NCBI RefSeq assembly: GCF_003947435.1
Contig: NZ_RCOS01000160.1
Location: 1-35,330 of the forward strand
DNA length: 35,330 nt
Direction of reading: 5' to 3'
From: Candidatus Methanodesulfokora washburnensis
GTDB taxonomy: Archaea; Korarchaeota; Korarchaeia; Korarchaeales; Korarchaeaceae
Shown: piece after piece, positions 1-7,073 of the stretch
Layout of the letters: the number at the start of each line of letters is the position of its first letter
Position numbering within the stretch: the stretch's first letter is position 1
Program-made: the position numbers and the translations under genes
Notes under the pieces: model-generated
What the model saw: only the letters and a program-made list of their open reading frames with translations
Told to the model about the DNA's origin: nothing
The model's database searches: none

Positions 1-99
1 CCGGAGGTGATCATACTTCTGAGGGATTCATGTCCTATCTTACCCGGCTTTGATGAAGCACCGATAACAGCAACAGATCGTGGCTTGAAGAACCAGTGA
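1..99 (+). CDS. possible 3' end of a gene cut by the window edge
   Basis: Frame 1 is open from the first base for 32 codons and ends in TGA. The peptide ends in ITATDRGLKNQ and matches no family I recognise. It could be the C-terminus of a protein that begins outside the window, or chance. The stretch from 100 to 306 shows no gene; it is AT-rich and holds a short palindrome at 162-176 (AATGGA, 3-nt loop, TCCATT). Confidence 0.2.
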   Translation, partial: PEVIILLRDSCPILPGFDEAPITATDRGLKNQ

Positions 100-306
100 A
101 GTTGGCTGTCCATAATCTCGCGTGGCTAGGGAAGCTTAAAAATATCCAATGTATTCGTGTCAATGGAAATTCCATTTAATATATTTTATTAATTGATAGT
201 TAATGAAAAGCTACAAACAGCTCATTTCTGGAATTGTATCATGATTCTGACGCAAAAGCCAAGCTTGTCCTGTCTGATAGATTTTCGACATAAAAAGTTG
301 TGTTTA

Positions 307-729
307 TTAATAGTCCTTCCTCCTACTGATGATATCAACTGGCTCTACTCTCGGTATCTCCAAGTTGTTGAAGTCCCTGTCAAATGACACTATGGCCTCC
401 GCTCCAATGGAGAGAGCAACTGCATACTGTATAGCATCATCTATATCCAGTTTCTTCTCCTCGGTCAATTCCACTGCCCTAACCTCCTCTGCTATGGATG
501 TCTGATGTACAACTAAGCCTCTATATCCGGTCAAGCTCATGAGGAAGGCCTTCAGCTTCTCATGTCTTTTGAGGCTGTCCAAGAGCACCATTATGGAGTG
601 AATCGAGAAATCGGACACTGTTCCCGAGATTGCGCCATCTCTGAGCATTTCCAAGAAGCGCTTGCATTCATCCCTCCTCCTGCGGGAGAGCATGATCTCC
701 AGAAATATGTTCGTGTCAACCAGATACAT
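307..729 (-). CDS. vapC: VapC-like PIN-domain toxin (ribonuclease)
   Basis: A 140-aa PIN-domain protein, the usual VapC length. The family cleaves RNA (often tRNA or rRNA) using metal held by conserved acidic residues. Visible acidic positions are the N-terminal VDTN (Asp5), the central DIDDAIQYAVAL block and FDRDF near the C-terminus. It lies directly downstream of a small antitoxin-like gene and overlaps it by 14 nt, the normal VapBC arrangement, so translation is probably coupled. The reading frame is intact and the catalytic residues are present, so it should be active. RNA target unknown. Confidence 0.85.
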   Translation of the reverse strand: MYLVDTNIFLEIMLSRRRRDECKRFLEMLRDGAISGTVSDFSIHSIMVLLDSLKRHEKLKAFLMSLTGYRGLVVHQTSIAEEVRAVELTEEKKLDIDDAIQYAVALSIGAEAIVSFDRDFNNLEIPRVEPVDIISRRKDY

Positions 730-991
730 CTTCCAGCACCTTTGAGATCCAGATCTTCTTAAGCTTGTGCTGTAGCTCCACCGAATCTATTTCCAGATCC
801 GCAAGAATTCCGTCAATGGCCTCCACGGGATCCCCCTCGAACCTCAACTCCTCTCCCTCCACCCACGAGACCCATCTTGCAATTGCTTCCTCCACTGCTT
901 TTTGCAGAGAGCCCTTAGTATACCCAAATCTCCTCATCGCAAGCTCTCTAAATCTCCTCTCCAGCTCCTTACTTATGTTGGCTCTTATCAT
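716..991 (-). CDS. vapB: VapB-like antitoxin
   Basis: A 91-aa basic and acidic helical protein (starts MIRANISKELERRF) with an N-terminal segment resembling a ribbon-helix-helix DNA-binding fold and an acidic C-terminal half that would wrap the toxin. I chose the ATG at 991 rather than the in-frame start at 1012, because a TATA-like box (read on the minus strand as AGCTTTTATG, around 1017-1026) sits about 30 nt upstream of 991, which would give a leaderless mRNA. It overlaps the PIN toxin downstream. Family assignment rests on size, position and the N-terminal pattern. Confidence 0.75.
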   Translation of the reverse strand: MIRANISKELERRFRELAMRRFGYTKGSLQKAVEEAIARWVSWVEGEELRFEGDPVEAIDGILADLEIDSVELQHKLKKIWISKVLEDVSG

Positions 992-1018
992 GCTCTCAAG
1001 GACATAGAGCAATAAGGC

Positions 1019-1135
1019 ATAAAAGCTTTTTTACACAAAATTGAAACTTTTTATTAAGATCTTTCCTGTTAAAAATCTATTCGAAAGCTTTTTAAATTTC
1101 CAATTCCCCAATTTTGTGTAAAAAAAAGCTTTTAT
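1019..1135. repeat. long inverted repeat carrying divergent promoters
   Basis: The arm at 1019-1043 (25 nt) is the reverse complement of 1109-1135 except for two extra A in the right arm. Both arms contain TTTTGTGTAAAAAA followed by AGCTTTTAT. Read outward, each arm gives a TATA-like box: the left one about 30 nt before the vapB start (991), the right one about 27 nt before an ATG at 1158. The repeat is therefore a symmetric divergent promoter, and the shared TTTTGTGTAAAA part is a candidate operator for VapB. The sequence between the arms is AT-rich and non-coding. Confidence 0.7.
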
Positions 1136-1179
1136 CATCTCCTCTTCCTCTCCTCTTATGGAAGAGGAGATGATAAAAG
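1129..1179. repeat. perfect 20-bp inverted repeat (hairpin)
   Basis: Positions 1129-1148 are the exact reverse complement of 1160-1179, with an 11-nt loop at 1149-1159. The left arm overlaps the rightward TATA box, and an ATG at 1158-1160 starts at the loop edge, so a transcript starting near 1158 would lose the left arm. It may be an operator, a recombination scar or a transposable-element trace. Confidence 0.75.
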
Positions 1180-1182
1180 GAC

Positions 1183-1548
1183 TTGGGAAGGCTGAGGAAT
1201 GCCACTATTCTCGCCTTCCTTACAGTCCTATTGTTCCAGCTCCCTTATGTGTTCTTCTTTCCCTATCGTTCCTTGGAACGGCTTCCCACGAGCCCTTCCT
1301 TCATTGTCATCGTCATGATAACGATGGTTCTCATGATAATCGGCCTTATTTTGGGGATTGGATCATGGATATTCGAGATTCTCGGATGGTTTAGCATGTG
1401 CAGGGCGGGAGTGAGGAAGTTCTACTGTTTTACCAAGTACATGGTGCTACTTGGCCCGATAGTGGGATTCTTGCTTGCGATTGTTGGAGCAGGGGCGTTG
1501 GTCCTTGAAGCCATTGAAAAGGGGGTAATGCCAACGGAGGAGAGTTGA
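1183..1548 (+). CDS. small membrane protein, unknown function
   Basis: A 121-aa protein with three strongly hydrophobic segments (about residues 9-27, 39-70 and 87-111); the middle one is followed by IFEILGWFSMCRAG. The sequence is loosely like archaeal DUF996-type membrane proteins, but I cannot confirm this. The start used is TTG at 1183, since an in-frame stop lies at 1174-1176. The promoter in the inverted repeat points instead to the ATG at 1158, which is in another frame and reads MEEEMIKGLG. Skipping one G in GGG at 1185-1187 would join that N-terminus to this frame, so the gene may carry a one-base insertion. Its stop overlaps the next start (TGATG). Confidence 0.5.
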   Translation: MGRLRNATILAFLTVLLFQLPYVFFFPYRSLERLPTSPSFIVIVMITMVLMIIGLILGIGSWIFEILGWFSMCRAGVRKFYCFTKYMVLLGPIVGFLLAIVGAGALVLEAIEKGVMPTEES

Positions 1549-1832
1549 TGGCCCACAGGAACATAACAGATGAGGAGGTCTTCAGCGGAAGGCCATTCAC
1601 AGCAGAGGAGGCGCTTAAAGCAGGGCTAATAGATGAAATAGGGGCTCCAAGCGATGCAATAAACCTTGCCAGGAGGCTAGCAGGCCTTCCCGAGGATGCA
1701 CCAGTCCATGAGCTAAAACCCCCGAGGCCGAGCCTTCTTCAGCTGTTGCTTGAAGGTACCCTCATGAAGGAGCAGCCAGTGGTCCCATCGATCGAGATCC
1801 TCACGATGTGGCCACCTCCAGCCGGCCTTTGA
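1548..1832 (+). pseudogene. C-terminal fragment of an S49 (SppA-like) signal peptide peptidase
   Basis: A 94-aa ORF. Its first 50 residues (AHRNITDEEVFSGRPFTAEEA, then LKAGLIDEIGAPSDAINLAR) match the C-terminal part of S49 proteases, where G-R-x-[FY]-T-x-x-x-A-x-x-x-G-L-[IV]-D-x-x-G is diagnostic. Full-length family members are about 230-300 aa or more, and their catalytic Ser and Lys lie upstream of this block; both are missing here. The ATG at 1548 overlaps the stop of the membrane-protein gene and is preceded by GGAGGAG, so it could still be translated by coupling. It is either a decayed protease replaced at its 5' side by the membrane gene or a retained non-catalytic domain. Confidence 0.65.
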
Positions 1833-2261
1833 TTGCTGCTGTTAATGAAAGCCATAAACCACCTCCAAGAATGGATCTTCGAGCTCCTTCATGTGCTTAG
1901 TTAAATCCTTCCTCCATGGATGTTGCCTTTAATGTGGTAAAAGTGAAAAATGGTCGGAAAAGAAAAATTTATAAGCCAATGGTTACTTTATCATCTATGT
2001 TGGAAATGAAGAAAATATTATGTGGTAGAGATCTTCACTAATGCCCAACAAAATAAGGATTGAATTACCACTAGTAGCCGTTGTATGTGAATCTTGGTTT
2101 AAAGGATTATGTGGAACAGAAAGTAAGCAACTAGATAGCTTCGGTGCACTAAACTCGGAGATAAACAGATATAAAGATGGAGAAGAAGGCCAGGTGTCAT
2201 AGATGAGTAGGCGGATTCTGAGCATAGAATTTGTTCCAGTAATTTTAAGCTTTATTTTACT
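1833..2261. other. 429-nt stretch without a recognised gene
   Basis: A TATA-like sequence (AAATTTATAAG) lies at about 1967-1977. The only open frame of note on the plus strand is 2041-2202 (listed separately). A 76-codon minus-strand frame at 1995-2225 has no promoter or family signature and looks like chance. Confidence 0.5.
2041..2202 (+). CDS. possible small protein, unknown
   Basis: A 53-codon ATG frame starting MPNKIRIELPLVAVVCES, downstream of the TATA-like box near 1970 but about 65 nt from it. No Shine-Dalgarno sequence and no family resemblance. It may be a gene remnant. Confidence 0.2.
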   Translation: MPNKIRIELPLVAVVCESWFKGLCGTESKQLDSFGALNSEINRYKDGEEGQVS

Positions 2262-2273
2262 ATGGTGGTAAAA

Positions 2274-3446
2274 ATGAAAATAGTGGAGATGTCATCTAAA
2301 AGTATTATAAATAAAATGAAGAATGGCTTCTTCGCTATGCGATATCTACCATTTAGGCTAACAGCAAACGTTTATCGAGGTTGCACTCACGGTTGCATTT
2401 ATTGCTATGCAGCATGCAGCCACTACTACATGCGTTCAAGCCCAGCTCTGTTTTCAAAGGAGATCTATGTGAAGAAGAATGCAGCAGAATTGTTTGAGAA
2501 AGAGCTGACAAAGCATAAGGAGGCAAAAAGGAAAAGTGTAATTATAGTTGGTAACATTTCCGATAGCTATCAGCCAATAGAGATGAGATATAGATTGACC
2601 AGAAAGCTGCTTGAGATATGCTACAGGCAGGATTTTCCATGCTTCATAGAGACAAAATCGCCTTTAATCTTGGAGGATGTTGATATAATCGAGAAGCTGG
2701 CTGAAAAAGAGCTCATCGGAGTCGGCATGACGGTGACCTCCTATGACAATGAGCTCACAAAGCTTGTCGAGCCCTTTGTTCCGAGAAGTAAAATTGTGCG
2801 TTCCCAAATTCTCCAAAGGGAGAGAATTCTTACGCTGAAGAAGCTGTCAGAAATCGGAGTTGACACATACCTTCATATCACGCCATACTTTCCACATGTG
2901 ACCGATAACTATATAGATGAGATAATCGGGGATGCGGCAGAAGCAGGTGTGCACAGTGTTATAATGGCCCCTCTTGAAATTACCGGGTTTATCTGGAGTA
3001 AACTCAAAAGGGCGCTTGCGAAAAGCAGGAGATATTCATATCTAATACCTCTATATGAAAAAATTTATTTTGTCGATGGAAGGAAGCTCGGAGCCAGAAT
3101 TACCACATCTGAAATGCATCATTACATGCTGGAGAAAAAGGTATCAGAGCTATGCAAAAAATATGGAATAGGGTATTGGGCATTCACAAACCCTCAATTC
3201 AACACAGCAATGATATCAGGTGTCTATAAATGGCGTTATCCCATCCTTCTGGATTACTGGAAACTTGCACGGGAAAATGGAGAATTGACATTGAGAGAAG
3301 CTCTACAGTTTGCCTCCAGCTTTCCTGTGGATAGAGAGTATCTATCAGTGCTAAAAGAATACTTTCTGAACGGGAAGCTTTTCGAGGGTGTTTATGGCAT
3401 TAAAAAAGAAGCCAAGGATGGTGAGGTGGTATATGTTCCGGCATAA
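2274..3446 (+). CDS. SPL-family radical SAM protein
   Basis: A 390-aa protein of the SplB / COG1533-like radical SAM group. The [4Fe-4S]/SAM motif C-x3-C-x2-C is seen as RGCTHGCIYCYA at Cys37, Cys41 and Cys44, inside the NVYRGCTHGCIYCYA context typical of this group; VGNISDSYQPIE about 55 residues later is also typical. Spore photoproduct lyases repair UV-damaged DNA, but archaeal members mostly have unproven roles. I chose ATG 2274 over 2262 because GGTGGT lies just before it and a TATA-like box (CTTTATTTTAC, about 2250-2260) is at the right distance. It converges on the peptide array, ending about 220 nt from the last relic. A role in modifying the Cys-rich peptides is conceivable but unsupported; it is not co-transcribed with them. 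Confidence 0.85.
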   Translation: MKIVEMSSKSIINKMKNGFFAMRYLPFRLTANVYRGCTHGCIYCYAACSHYYMRSSPALFSKEIYVKKNAAELFEKELTKHKEAKRKSVIIVGNISDSYQPIEMRYRLTRKLLEICYRQDFPCFIETKSPLILEDVDIIEKLAEKELIGVGMTVTSYDNELTKLVEPFVPRSKIVRSQILQRERILTLKKLSEIGVDTYLHITPYFPHVTDNYIDEIIGDAAEAGVHSVIMAPLEITGFIWSKLKRALAKSRRYSYLIPLYEKIYFVDGRKLGARITTSEMHHYMLEKKVSELCKKYGIGYWAFTNPQFNTAMISGVYKWRYPILLDYWKLARENGELTLREALQFASSFPVDREYLSVLKEYFLNGKLFEGVYGIKKEAKDGEVVYVPA

Positions 3447-3669
3447 GCTTTCAGTTTCGATAAGTAACAATAGTATTGAGGCAGATACCGATCCTACTAG
3501 GGAGTGGATTGCCGATTTTATATCACTTTGTTGCTCCCATGATAAGGACTACTGTTGCTGCAGAAATCTCCAACTACTCTTTTAATGGTATCGACGAAAC
3601 CCCTGCTCATCTCCACCACACTCCTTTTAAATTTTGTCCCACGAGCTACAGACATGCCAGCAGTGAATA

Positions 3670-3768
3670 TTAGATACCGCATGGTAACGCAGGTACGCCA
3701 GCGCATGCGATCAAGACATCGTAAATTCATGATCACCAGCCACAAAGAGCAAAACAGATTGTTGAGTC
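3670..3768 (-). pseudogene. possible relic F of the Cys-rich peptide family
   Basis: Starting at the stop of the upstream membrane gene, the minus strand reads D-S-T-I-C-F-A-L-C-G-W, which matches the DDTACELVC start of peptide B with the same CxxxC spacing. After two stops (TGA, TGA) the frame continues as IYDVLIACAGVPALPCGI and ends in TAA. The position, right after a membrane gene, equals that of the better peptides. The similarity is short, so this is tentative. The remaining part of 3447-3669 shows nothing convincing. Confidence 0.3.
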
Positions 3769-4171
3769 ATGATGCAAACCTCGCTTCTTCATGAACTCTC
3801 TGATTCTTTGTTATAGCAAAATATAAAATTAAAATAATGATGACAGTTGCTGGGGCTATGGATAAGGAGATGAGGCTTATCCAATCTCCCGGAAGAAGAA
3901 GGGAGACGATAAGGACGGAAAAAGCAACCCAGATGATGAATCCAATGAGAACCTTCTTATCAACAATCCTCCTTAGGGATATAAGTGAGATGGAGGAGAC
4001 AAAGTTGGAAAAAAGGAAGGAGACATAAAGAGCGGAAGCAATGCTATGCTTGCGAATGTGAAGCAGAACGAAGAAGGAAAGGAAGATCAAGGTCGTAAAT
4101 CCCACAAGGAATCCAACTGCTGCCTTTCTATCCGTCTTAATTTTTGTCCACAATCCTGATAGCTCTGGCAT
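3767..4171 (-). CDS. M5: small four-TM membrane protein of the peptide array
   Basis: A 134-aa protein with four predicted membrane segments (about 17-37, 43-65, 73-93, 96-118) and a charged C-terminal tail. It resembles M3: both have a D-K-[RK]-V-L-x-G-x-I-I stretch before the third segment and similar length. It has its own upstream TATA-like box (AAGTATAAATAAAG, about 4197-4210), some 30 nt before the ATG. By position, one membrane gene per peptide, an immunity or export role is inferred. Its peptide partner appears to be only the relic at 3670-3768. Confidence 0.6.
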   Translation of the reverse strand: MPELSGLWTKIKTDRKAAVGFLVGFTTLIFLSFFVLLHIRKHSIASALYVSFLFSNFVSSISLISLRRIVDKKVLIGFIIWVAFSVLIVSLLLPGDWISLISLSIAPATVIIILILYFAITKNQRVHEEARFAS

Positions 4172-4218
4172 CGGCTCTCGCTCCCTATGCCCTCAAACAC
4201 TTTATTTATACTTTTCCC

Positions 4219-4347
4219 TTACTGTGACTCGCATACAAGATAGCAGAACACTGCGGCTACTATGGCGCAGATAGCTCCAGGTACGCCGCCAATAAAACCG
4301 GCCGGAATGCAGAATACTAGCCATGCAGAGCCACATCGCAAACCCAA
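4219..4347 (-). pseudogene. relic D of the Cys-rich peptide family
   Basis: The open frame reads RCGSAWLVFCIPAGFIGG, then VPGAICAIVAAVFCYLVCESQ and TAA. It aligns with the C-terminal core of peptides A and B (FCIP..., xxC-x3 blocks, VC-x-x-Q end). Just upstream in the same frame is MSNN followed by TGA, which lines up with the family's MSDD end of the leader, with the TGA where peptide A has Trp. The leader upstream of this is gone. A TTG at 4347 could start a 42-aa product, but without a leader it is most likely decayed. It follows M4 by 75 nt. Confidence 0.5.
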
Positions 4348-4422
4348 TCAGTTATTGCTCATTCTTTCATTTCACTGCTAATGAAATATAACAGTAATGA
4401 GTGTATCTTCTATAAGAGCTTC

Positions 4423-4911
4423 TCAGCGTAGCCATCTTTTGAGGATAACTTCAAAAAAGTTGAAGGTTCCATAGATGAGAAAAATAATAAACAATGAAAG
4501 AATGAGTGGTATGTATAATCGTATCTCAGGGAGAAGGTGTGCAAGAAGCATGATAAGACCTGCTCCAGCACATATAACAGCTATATATCCAGCTAATATC
4601 CCCTCGCTAAGGGCATCTGGGCCTACCTCCCTTTTTATATCGAGGGGAAGGAGAAAGAGAATGGGATAAGCGAGCAGAAGGAAGAATAGGAGCCCAGCAG
4701 CGGTCCCATAATGGGCGTGAAGGGCATAGCCAAACATGCCTAGAAGAGTTGCAAAAAATGAATCTCTGATGACGATCTCCCTCGCTGTGCATTCTCTCTT
4801 CGCCCCTTTTATTGATGTGCATTTAACAATCATTCTCCACATATGCTCTATCATTTTCATACTTTTCAAAAAAGGTGAAAGATATCTAACCATGTGCCTC
4901 CTTCTCTCCAT
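4423..4911 (-). CDS. M4: four-TM membrane protein of the peptide array
   Basis: A 162-aa protein: a basic N-terminal 45 residues, then four hydrophobic segments (about 51-66, 70-88, 103-125, 132-154) and a basic end (KRWLR). I recognise no family. A promoter box AAGTTTTTATT at 4935-4945 (minus strand) fits transcription starting close to the ATG at 4911; ATG 4893 is an alternative. It precedes the relic peptide D, repeating the membrane-then-peptide order seen in the other units, and an immunity-type role is inferred from that only. Confidence 0.6.
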   Translation of the reverse strand: MERRRHMVRYLSPFLKSMKMIEHMWRMIVKCTSIKGAKRECTAREIVIRDSFFATLLGMFGYALHAHYGTAAGLLFFLLLAYPILFLLPLDIKREVGPDALSEGILAGYIAVICAGAGLIMLLAHLLPEIRLYIPLILSLFIIFLIYGTFNFFEVILKRWLR

Positions 4912-4920
4912 CCCTACACC

Positions 4921-5250
4921 TCAAAGGCAGAGCGAATAAAAACTTAGTGTAGGTGATGAAAGCAATAAAAGCTTGCCAATGTAGTCGGATGGATAATCCT
5001 CAGAGACGCCTGGATACTCTTCAGCGTCACATTGAATCTTGCATATAATGGCAAAGATTATCTCACATACAATTTCTCCAATGCCCGAAGTTACCTCACC
5101 TACAATTATGCATAGTTCGACTGAAGGATAGAGTCAACAACGGAGCTCGCAAACCGTATCGTCGCTCATTATAGCCTTTGCATTCAGTATTGGTTTGTCA
5201 ATCCACTCAACCCCCTCGACTATCCCTGCTTCTCGATTCTCTTCTTCCAT
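4921..5250 (-). pseudogene. peptide E, family member interrupted by in-frame TGA
   Basis: From the ATG at 5250 (inside the end of M3) the frame reads a normal leader, EWIDKPILNAKAIMSDD, then TVCELRC and a TGA at 5134-5136. The same frame continues without another stop as LYPSVELCIIVGEVTSGIGE, then IVCEIIFAIICKIQCDAEEY, which is a good C-terminal core (VC-x7-C-x3-C) of this family. So the gene is complete apart from one stop codon in the middle of the core. The simplest reading is a recent nonsense mutation. The truncated 38-aa product would keep the leader and one CxxxC motif. The frame stays open to 4923, overlapping the promoter of M4, so the original end is not certain. Confidence 0.7.
4932..4948 (-). 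promoter_or_regulatory. promoter of M4
   Basis: Minus-strand CACTAAGTTTTTATTCGC, about 27 nt before the M4 ATG. The same AGTTTTTATT or TGTTTTTATT core lies before M1 and M2, so the units appear to share one promoter type. Confidence 0.55.
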
Positions 5251-5585
5251 AAGCGTGGGAATTTTATGAAGATCCAGCATGCAAAAATAAGAATGATAAA
5301 TTCAAGCAGAAAGGAGGCAAAATTTTTCATTATAAGCTCTTTGTGGAGGAATGTGAAGAAACATATTATTATAATAGCCAAAATAATCTGTCCTTTGAGC
5401 ACTCTTTTATCCCAGATGAAATCCGGATCTAAAGCAACAAGTATGGAGAGAAAGGAAAAACCCCAAAAAAGACCCAAAAAAAGAGAAGATAGAATAGTCT
5501 CCCTTGTTCGATAAAGGAAAAAGTTAAACACAAAGTAAGCCACTGCAAGAATGATATACAGCAGCGCTCTTGCCCTCTTTGACAT
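5220..5585 (-). CDS. M3: small four-TM membrane protein of the peptide array
   Basis: A 121-aa protein with four hydrophobic segments (about 7-28, 34-52, 64-85, 92-110) and a basic tail (WKKRIEKQG). The ATG at 5585 is preferred over GTG 5597 or ATG 5594, because a TATA-like box (ACTTTATTAAG, about 5607-5617) is then about 27 nt upstream. It resembles M5 (shared D-K-[RK]-V-L-x-G motif, same length). Its 3' end overlaps the start of peptide E by 31 nt, so the two were probably translationally coupled. The pairing suggests an immunity or transport role for the cognate peptide; no family match. Confidence 0.6.
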   Translation of the reverse strand: MSKRARALLYIILAVAYFVFNFFLYRTRETILSSLFLGLFWGFSFLSILVALDPDFIWDKRVLKGQIILAIIIICFFTFLHKELIMKNFASFLLEFIILIFACWIFIKFPRLWKKRIEKQG

Positions 5586-5650
5586 GCTGCACATCACTTT
5601 ATGCGTCTTAATAAAGTTTATGGATAGCTGCCTACATTTTTGAAGAGTTC

Positions 5651-5923
5651 TCAGTCGAATTGCATTGGGTCATACTCTTCCCATTCGGACGGTCCGTAGC
5701 ATACATCAGTGCAGATATTGTCGCAAACAACAGCTCCTATAACAGTCATGACAAGCCCGCAACCGATCACTCCCGGTCCAGTGGTTCCACATGCCAGTAG
5801 CGTGACGAAGAAGAAAGCTACGTTACAAACTACGGCACAAGCTGACGTGCAATTATCGTCGCTCATCAATGCAGAAGCATTCATTATAGGCTTATTTATC
5901 CACCTAATCTCCACATCTTTCAC
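5651..5923 (-). CDS. peptide C: leader plus eight-Cys core, halocin-C8-like
   Basis: A 90-aa peptide. Residues 8-23 are the shared leader (W-INKPIMNASALMSDD); the core from residue 24 has eight Cys (25, 29, 33, 45, 55, 67, 71, 75), with CTSACAVVC and CDNICTDVC at its ends, a Gly-rich hydrophobic middle, and an acidic tail (EWEEYDPMQFD) not found in A or B. Halocin C8 is likewise a small Cys-rich, Gly/Ala-rich peptide cut from a precursor; the resemblance is in pattern and not confirmed by alignment. The GTG start overlaps the stop of M2 by one base (TAGTG), so it is translated with M2. There is no Sec signal peptide. Expected role: an exported antimicrobial peptide; this is inference. Confidence 0.65.
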   Translation of the reverse strand: MKDVEIRWINKPIMNASALMSDDNCTSACAVVCNVAFFFVTLLACGTTGPGVIGCGLVMTVIGAVVCDNICTDVCYGPSEWEEYDPMQFD

Positions 5924-6735
5924 TATTCCCTTACAAAATGTGCAAGAAATGCCAGCATTGGGGCGGATATAAGAGCTCCAATTAGATAGCCTGTGAATGC
6001 CTCTCTGACAGCTCCATGTGTTAAAGCCACGATAAGGAGGAATGATAGGATAAATGGAGTTGTCGATGAGATGGAGAAGAATAGCCCCCTCCAGAACCTA
6101 GTTCTGCCCAGCTCAAACTGGATCATCCTTGATATCAGGGCCAGTAGGATAGCACAGAATATTATATATAATATCAATATATGGATATGCTTTGTATATA
6201 TTAAGGTTAGCTCCATATACCTTGGATTAAAAAGAGGAAAGAGCAACAAGTCTGAGAAAAGCACCAAGTTTGTGAAAAAGAAGAGCAAGATCCAAGTATA
6301 TTTCCATGATTTTGGTGCCCAATAACCGACCTTCCTCTGCATAGCCTCATCTGTCCCCCATTTCATGAGAAATCCAACAAGAATGCCTCCTGTAGTAAAA
6401 AAGAAAATAATAGTTGAAATGCAGAGAAGCTGAAGACTTTTATAATAGAAAGATATATAAGGGAGAAGGCCCAGGATCATTACAGAAAGGGGTATGATGA
6501 AAAGAAGAATACTTTTCCCGTCTCTCAAAGCAATGTAGCTAACATATGATATTGGAATTAATAATACAATACAAAGAATTATATATAATATTAGCTCATA
6601 TACATGTTCTGCATAAAACTCTATTATAGTTTTTCTACCCGGAAGCCAGTATGGGCAGAGTATTAAAATAACGATGAGAACAACATAGTAGATCCAGATC
6701 CTTCTCCACGAAGCAGATAATCCCATCAGTGTCAT
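5923..6735 (-). CDS. M2: eight-TM membrane protein with internal duplication
   Basis: A 270-aa protein with about eight membrane segments. The two halves repeat each other: S-W-R-R-I-W-I at 9-15 against S-W-K-Y-T-W-I at 143-149, and HVYELILYIILCIVLLIPIS at 44-63 against HIHILILYIIFCAILLALIS at 183-202. It is a paralogue of M1 (shared GYWAPKSWKY and REAFTGYLIGALISA). ATG 6735 is preceded by GGAGGT and by a promoter box. It is directly followed by peptide C. No known family recognised; immunity or export of peptide C is inferred from coupling. Confidence 0.7.
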   Translation of the reverse strand: MTLMGLSASWRRIWIYYVVLIVILILCPYWLPGRKTIIEFYAEHVYELILYIILCIVLLIPISYVSYIALRDGKSILLFIIPLSVMILGLLPYISFYYKSLQLLCISTIIFFFTTGGILVGFLMKWGTDEAMQRKVGYWAPKSWKYTWILLFFFTNLVLFSDLLLFPLFNPRYMELTLIYTKHIHILILYIIFCAILLALISRMIQFELGRTRFWRGLFFSISSTTPFILSFLLIVALTHGAVREAFTGYLIGALISAPMLAFLAHFVRE

Positions 6736-6762
6736 CAGCTTACCTCCTACTGCACTTCTCTT

Positions 6763-6777
6763 GAAAATAAAAACTTA
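6763..6777 (-). promoter_or_regulatory. promoter of M2-peptide C unit
   Basis: Minus-strand TAAGTTTTTATTTTC, 30-40 nt before ATG 6735, nearly the same as the boxes before M1 and M4. With it, GGAGGT lies 8 nt before the ATG. Confidence 0.5.
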
Positions 6778-6825
6778 TGTGCATTAAGTACCTAATGTAA
6801 AATAAAAATAGTAAGCGGTTGCTAG

Positions 6826-7068
6826 CTATTGACATTGCTGCTGGCAAACGACAACATGAAATATAATTTCGCAGATTAAATCACAAGCAAGGTGAGCAAG
6901 AGGTCCTCCTGCTAGTTCAGCAGGAACACAGATAGCAAAGCAAAATGAAAATCCTTCGAGAAGGCAGACAAGTTCACAAGCCGTATCGTCGCTCATCAAT
7001 GCAGAAGCATTCATTATAGGCTTATTTACCCACTTAATCCATCCCACATTCCCAACTATTCCTGACAA
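6826..7068 (-). CDS. peptide B: leader plus four CxxxC core, halocin-C8-like
   Basis: An 80-aa peptide. Residues 9-28 are the leader (GWIKWVNKPIMNASALMSDD). The core has eight Cys at 31, 35, 43, 47, 62, 66, 75 and 79, that is four CxxxC pairs with spacing C3C7C3C14C3C8C3C, exactly as in the end of the 351-aa precursor A. The start is a TTG at 7068, 5 nt after the M1 stop; the frame is open further upstream into M1 but without a better start. No signal peptide. CxxxC pairs spaced along amphipathic helices suggest a disulfide-stapled helical bundle. Antimicrobial activity is inferred from likeness to halocin C8 and the array context. Confidence 0.65.
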   Translation of the reverse strand: MSGIVGNVGWIKWVNKPIMNASALMSDDTACELVCLLEGFSFCFAICVPAELAGGPLAHLACDLICEIIFHVVVCQQQCQ

Positions 7069-7073
7069 GAGTA

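Noticed and set aside
1129-1179. Perfect hairpin as a transcription terminator
   Set aside because: It lies between divergent genes, at a promoter, and is not followed by a T-run on either side.
2274-3446. The radical SAM protein as a thioether-forming (sactionine) enzyme for the Cys-rich peptides
   Set aside because: It belongs to the SPL-like group, has no C-terminal SPASM-type Cys cluster, and is convergent to the array and not co-transcribed with it.
3518-3745. 75-codon minus-strand frame after M5
   Set aside because: Basic, low-support sequence without promoter or family match; the relic of peptide F in another frame explains the position better.
5134-5136. TGA in peptide E (and in relic D, where A has Trp) as selenocysteine or recoded Trp
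   Set aside because: TGA ends many intact genes here (for example M5, and the frame at 1-99), so it is a stop. No selenocysteine machinery or insertion element can be shown in the window.
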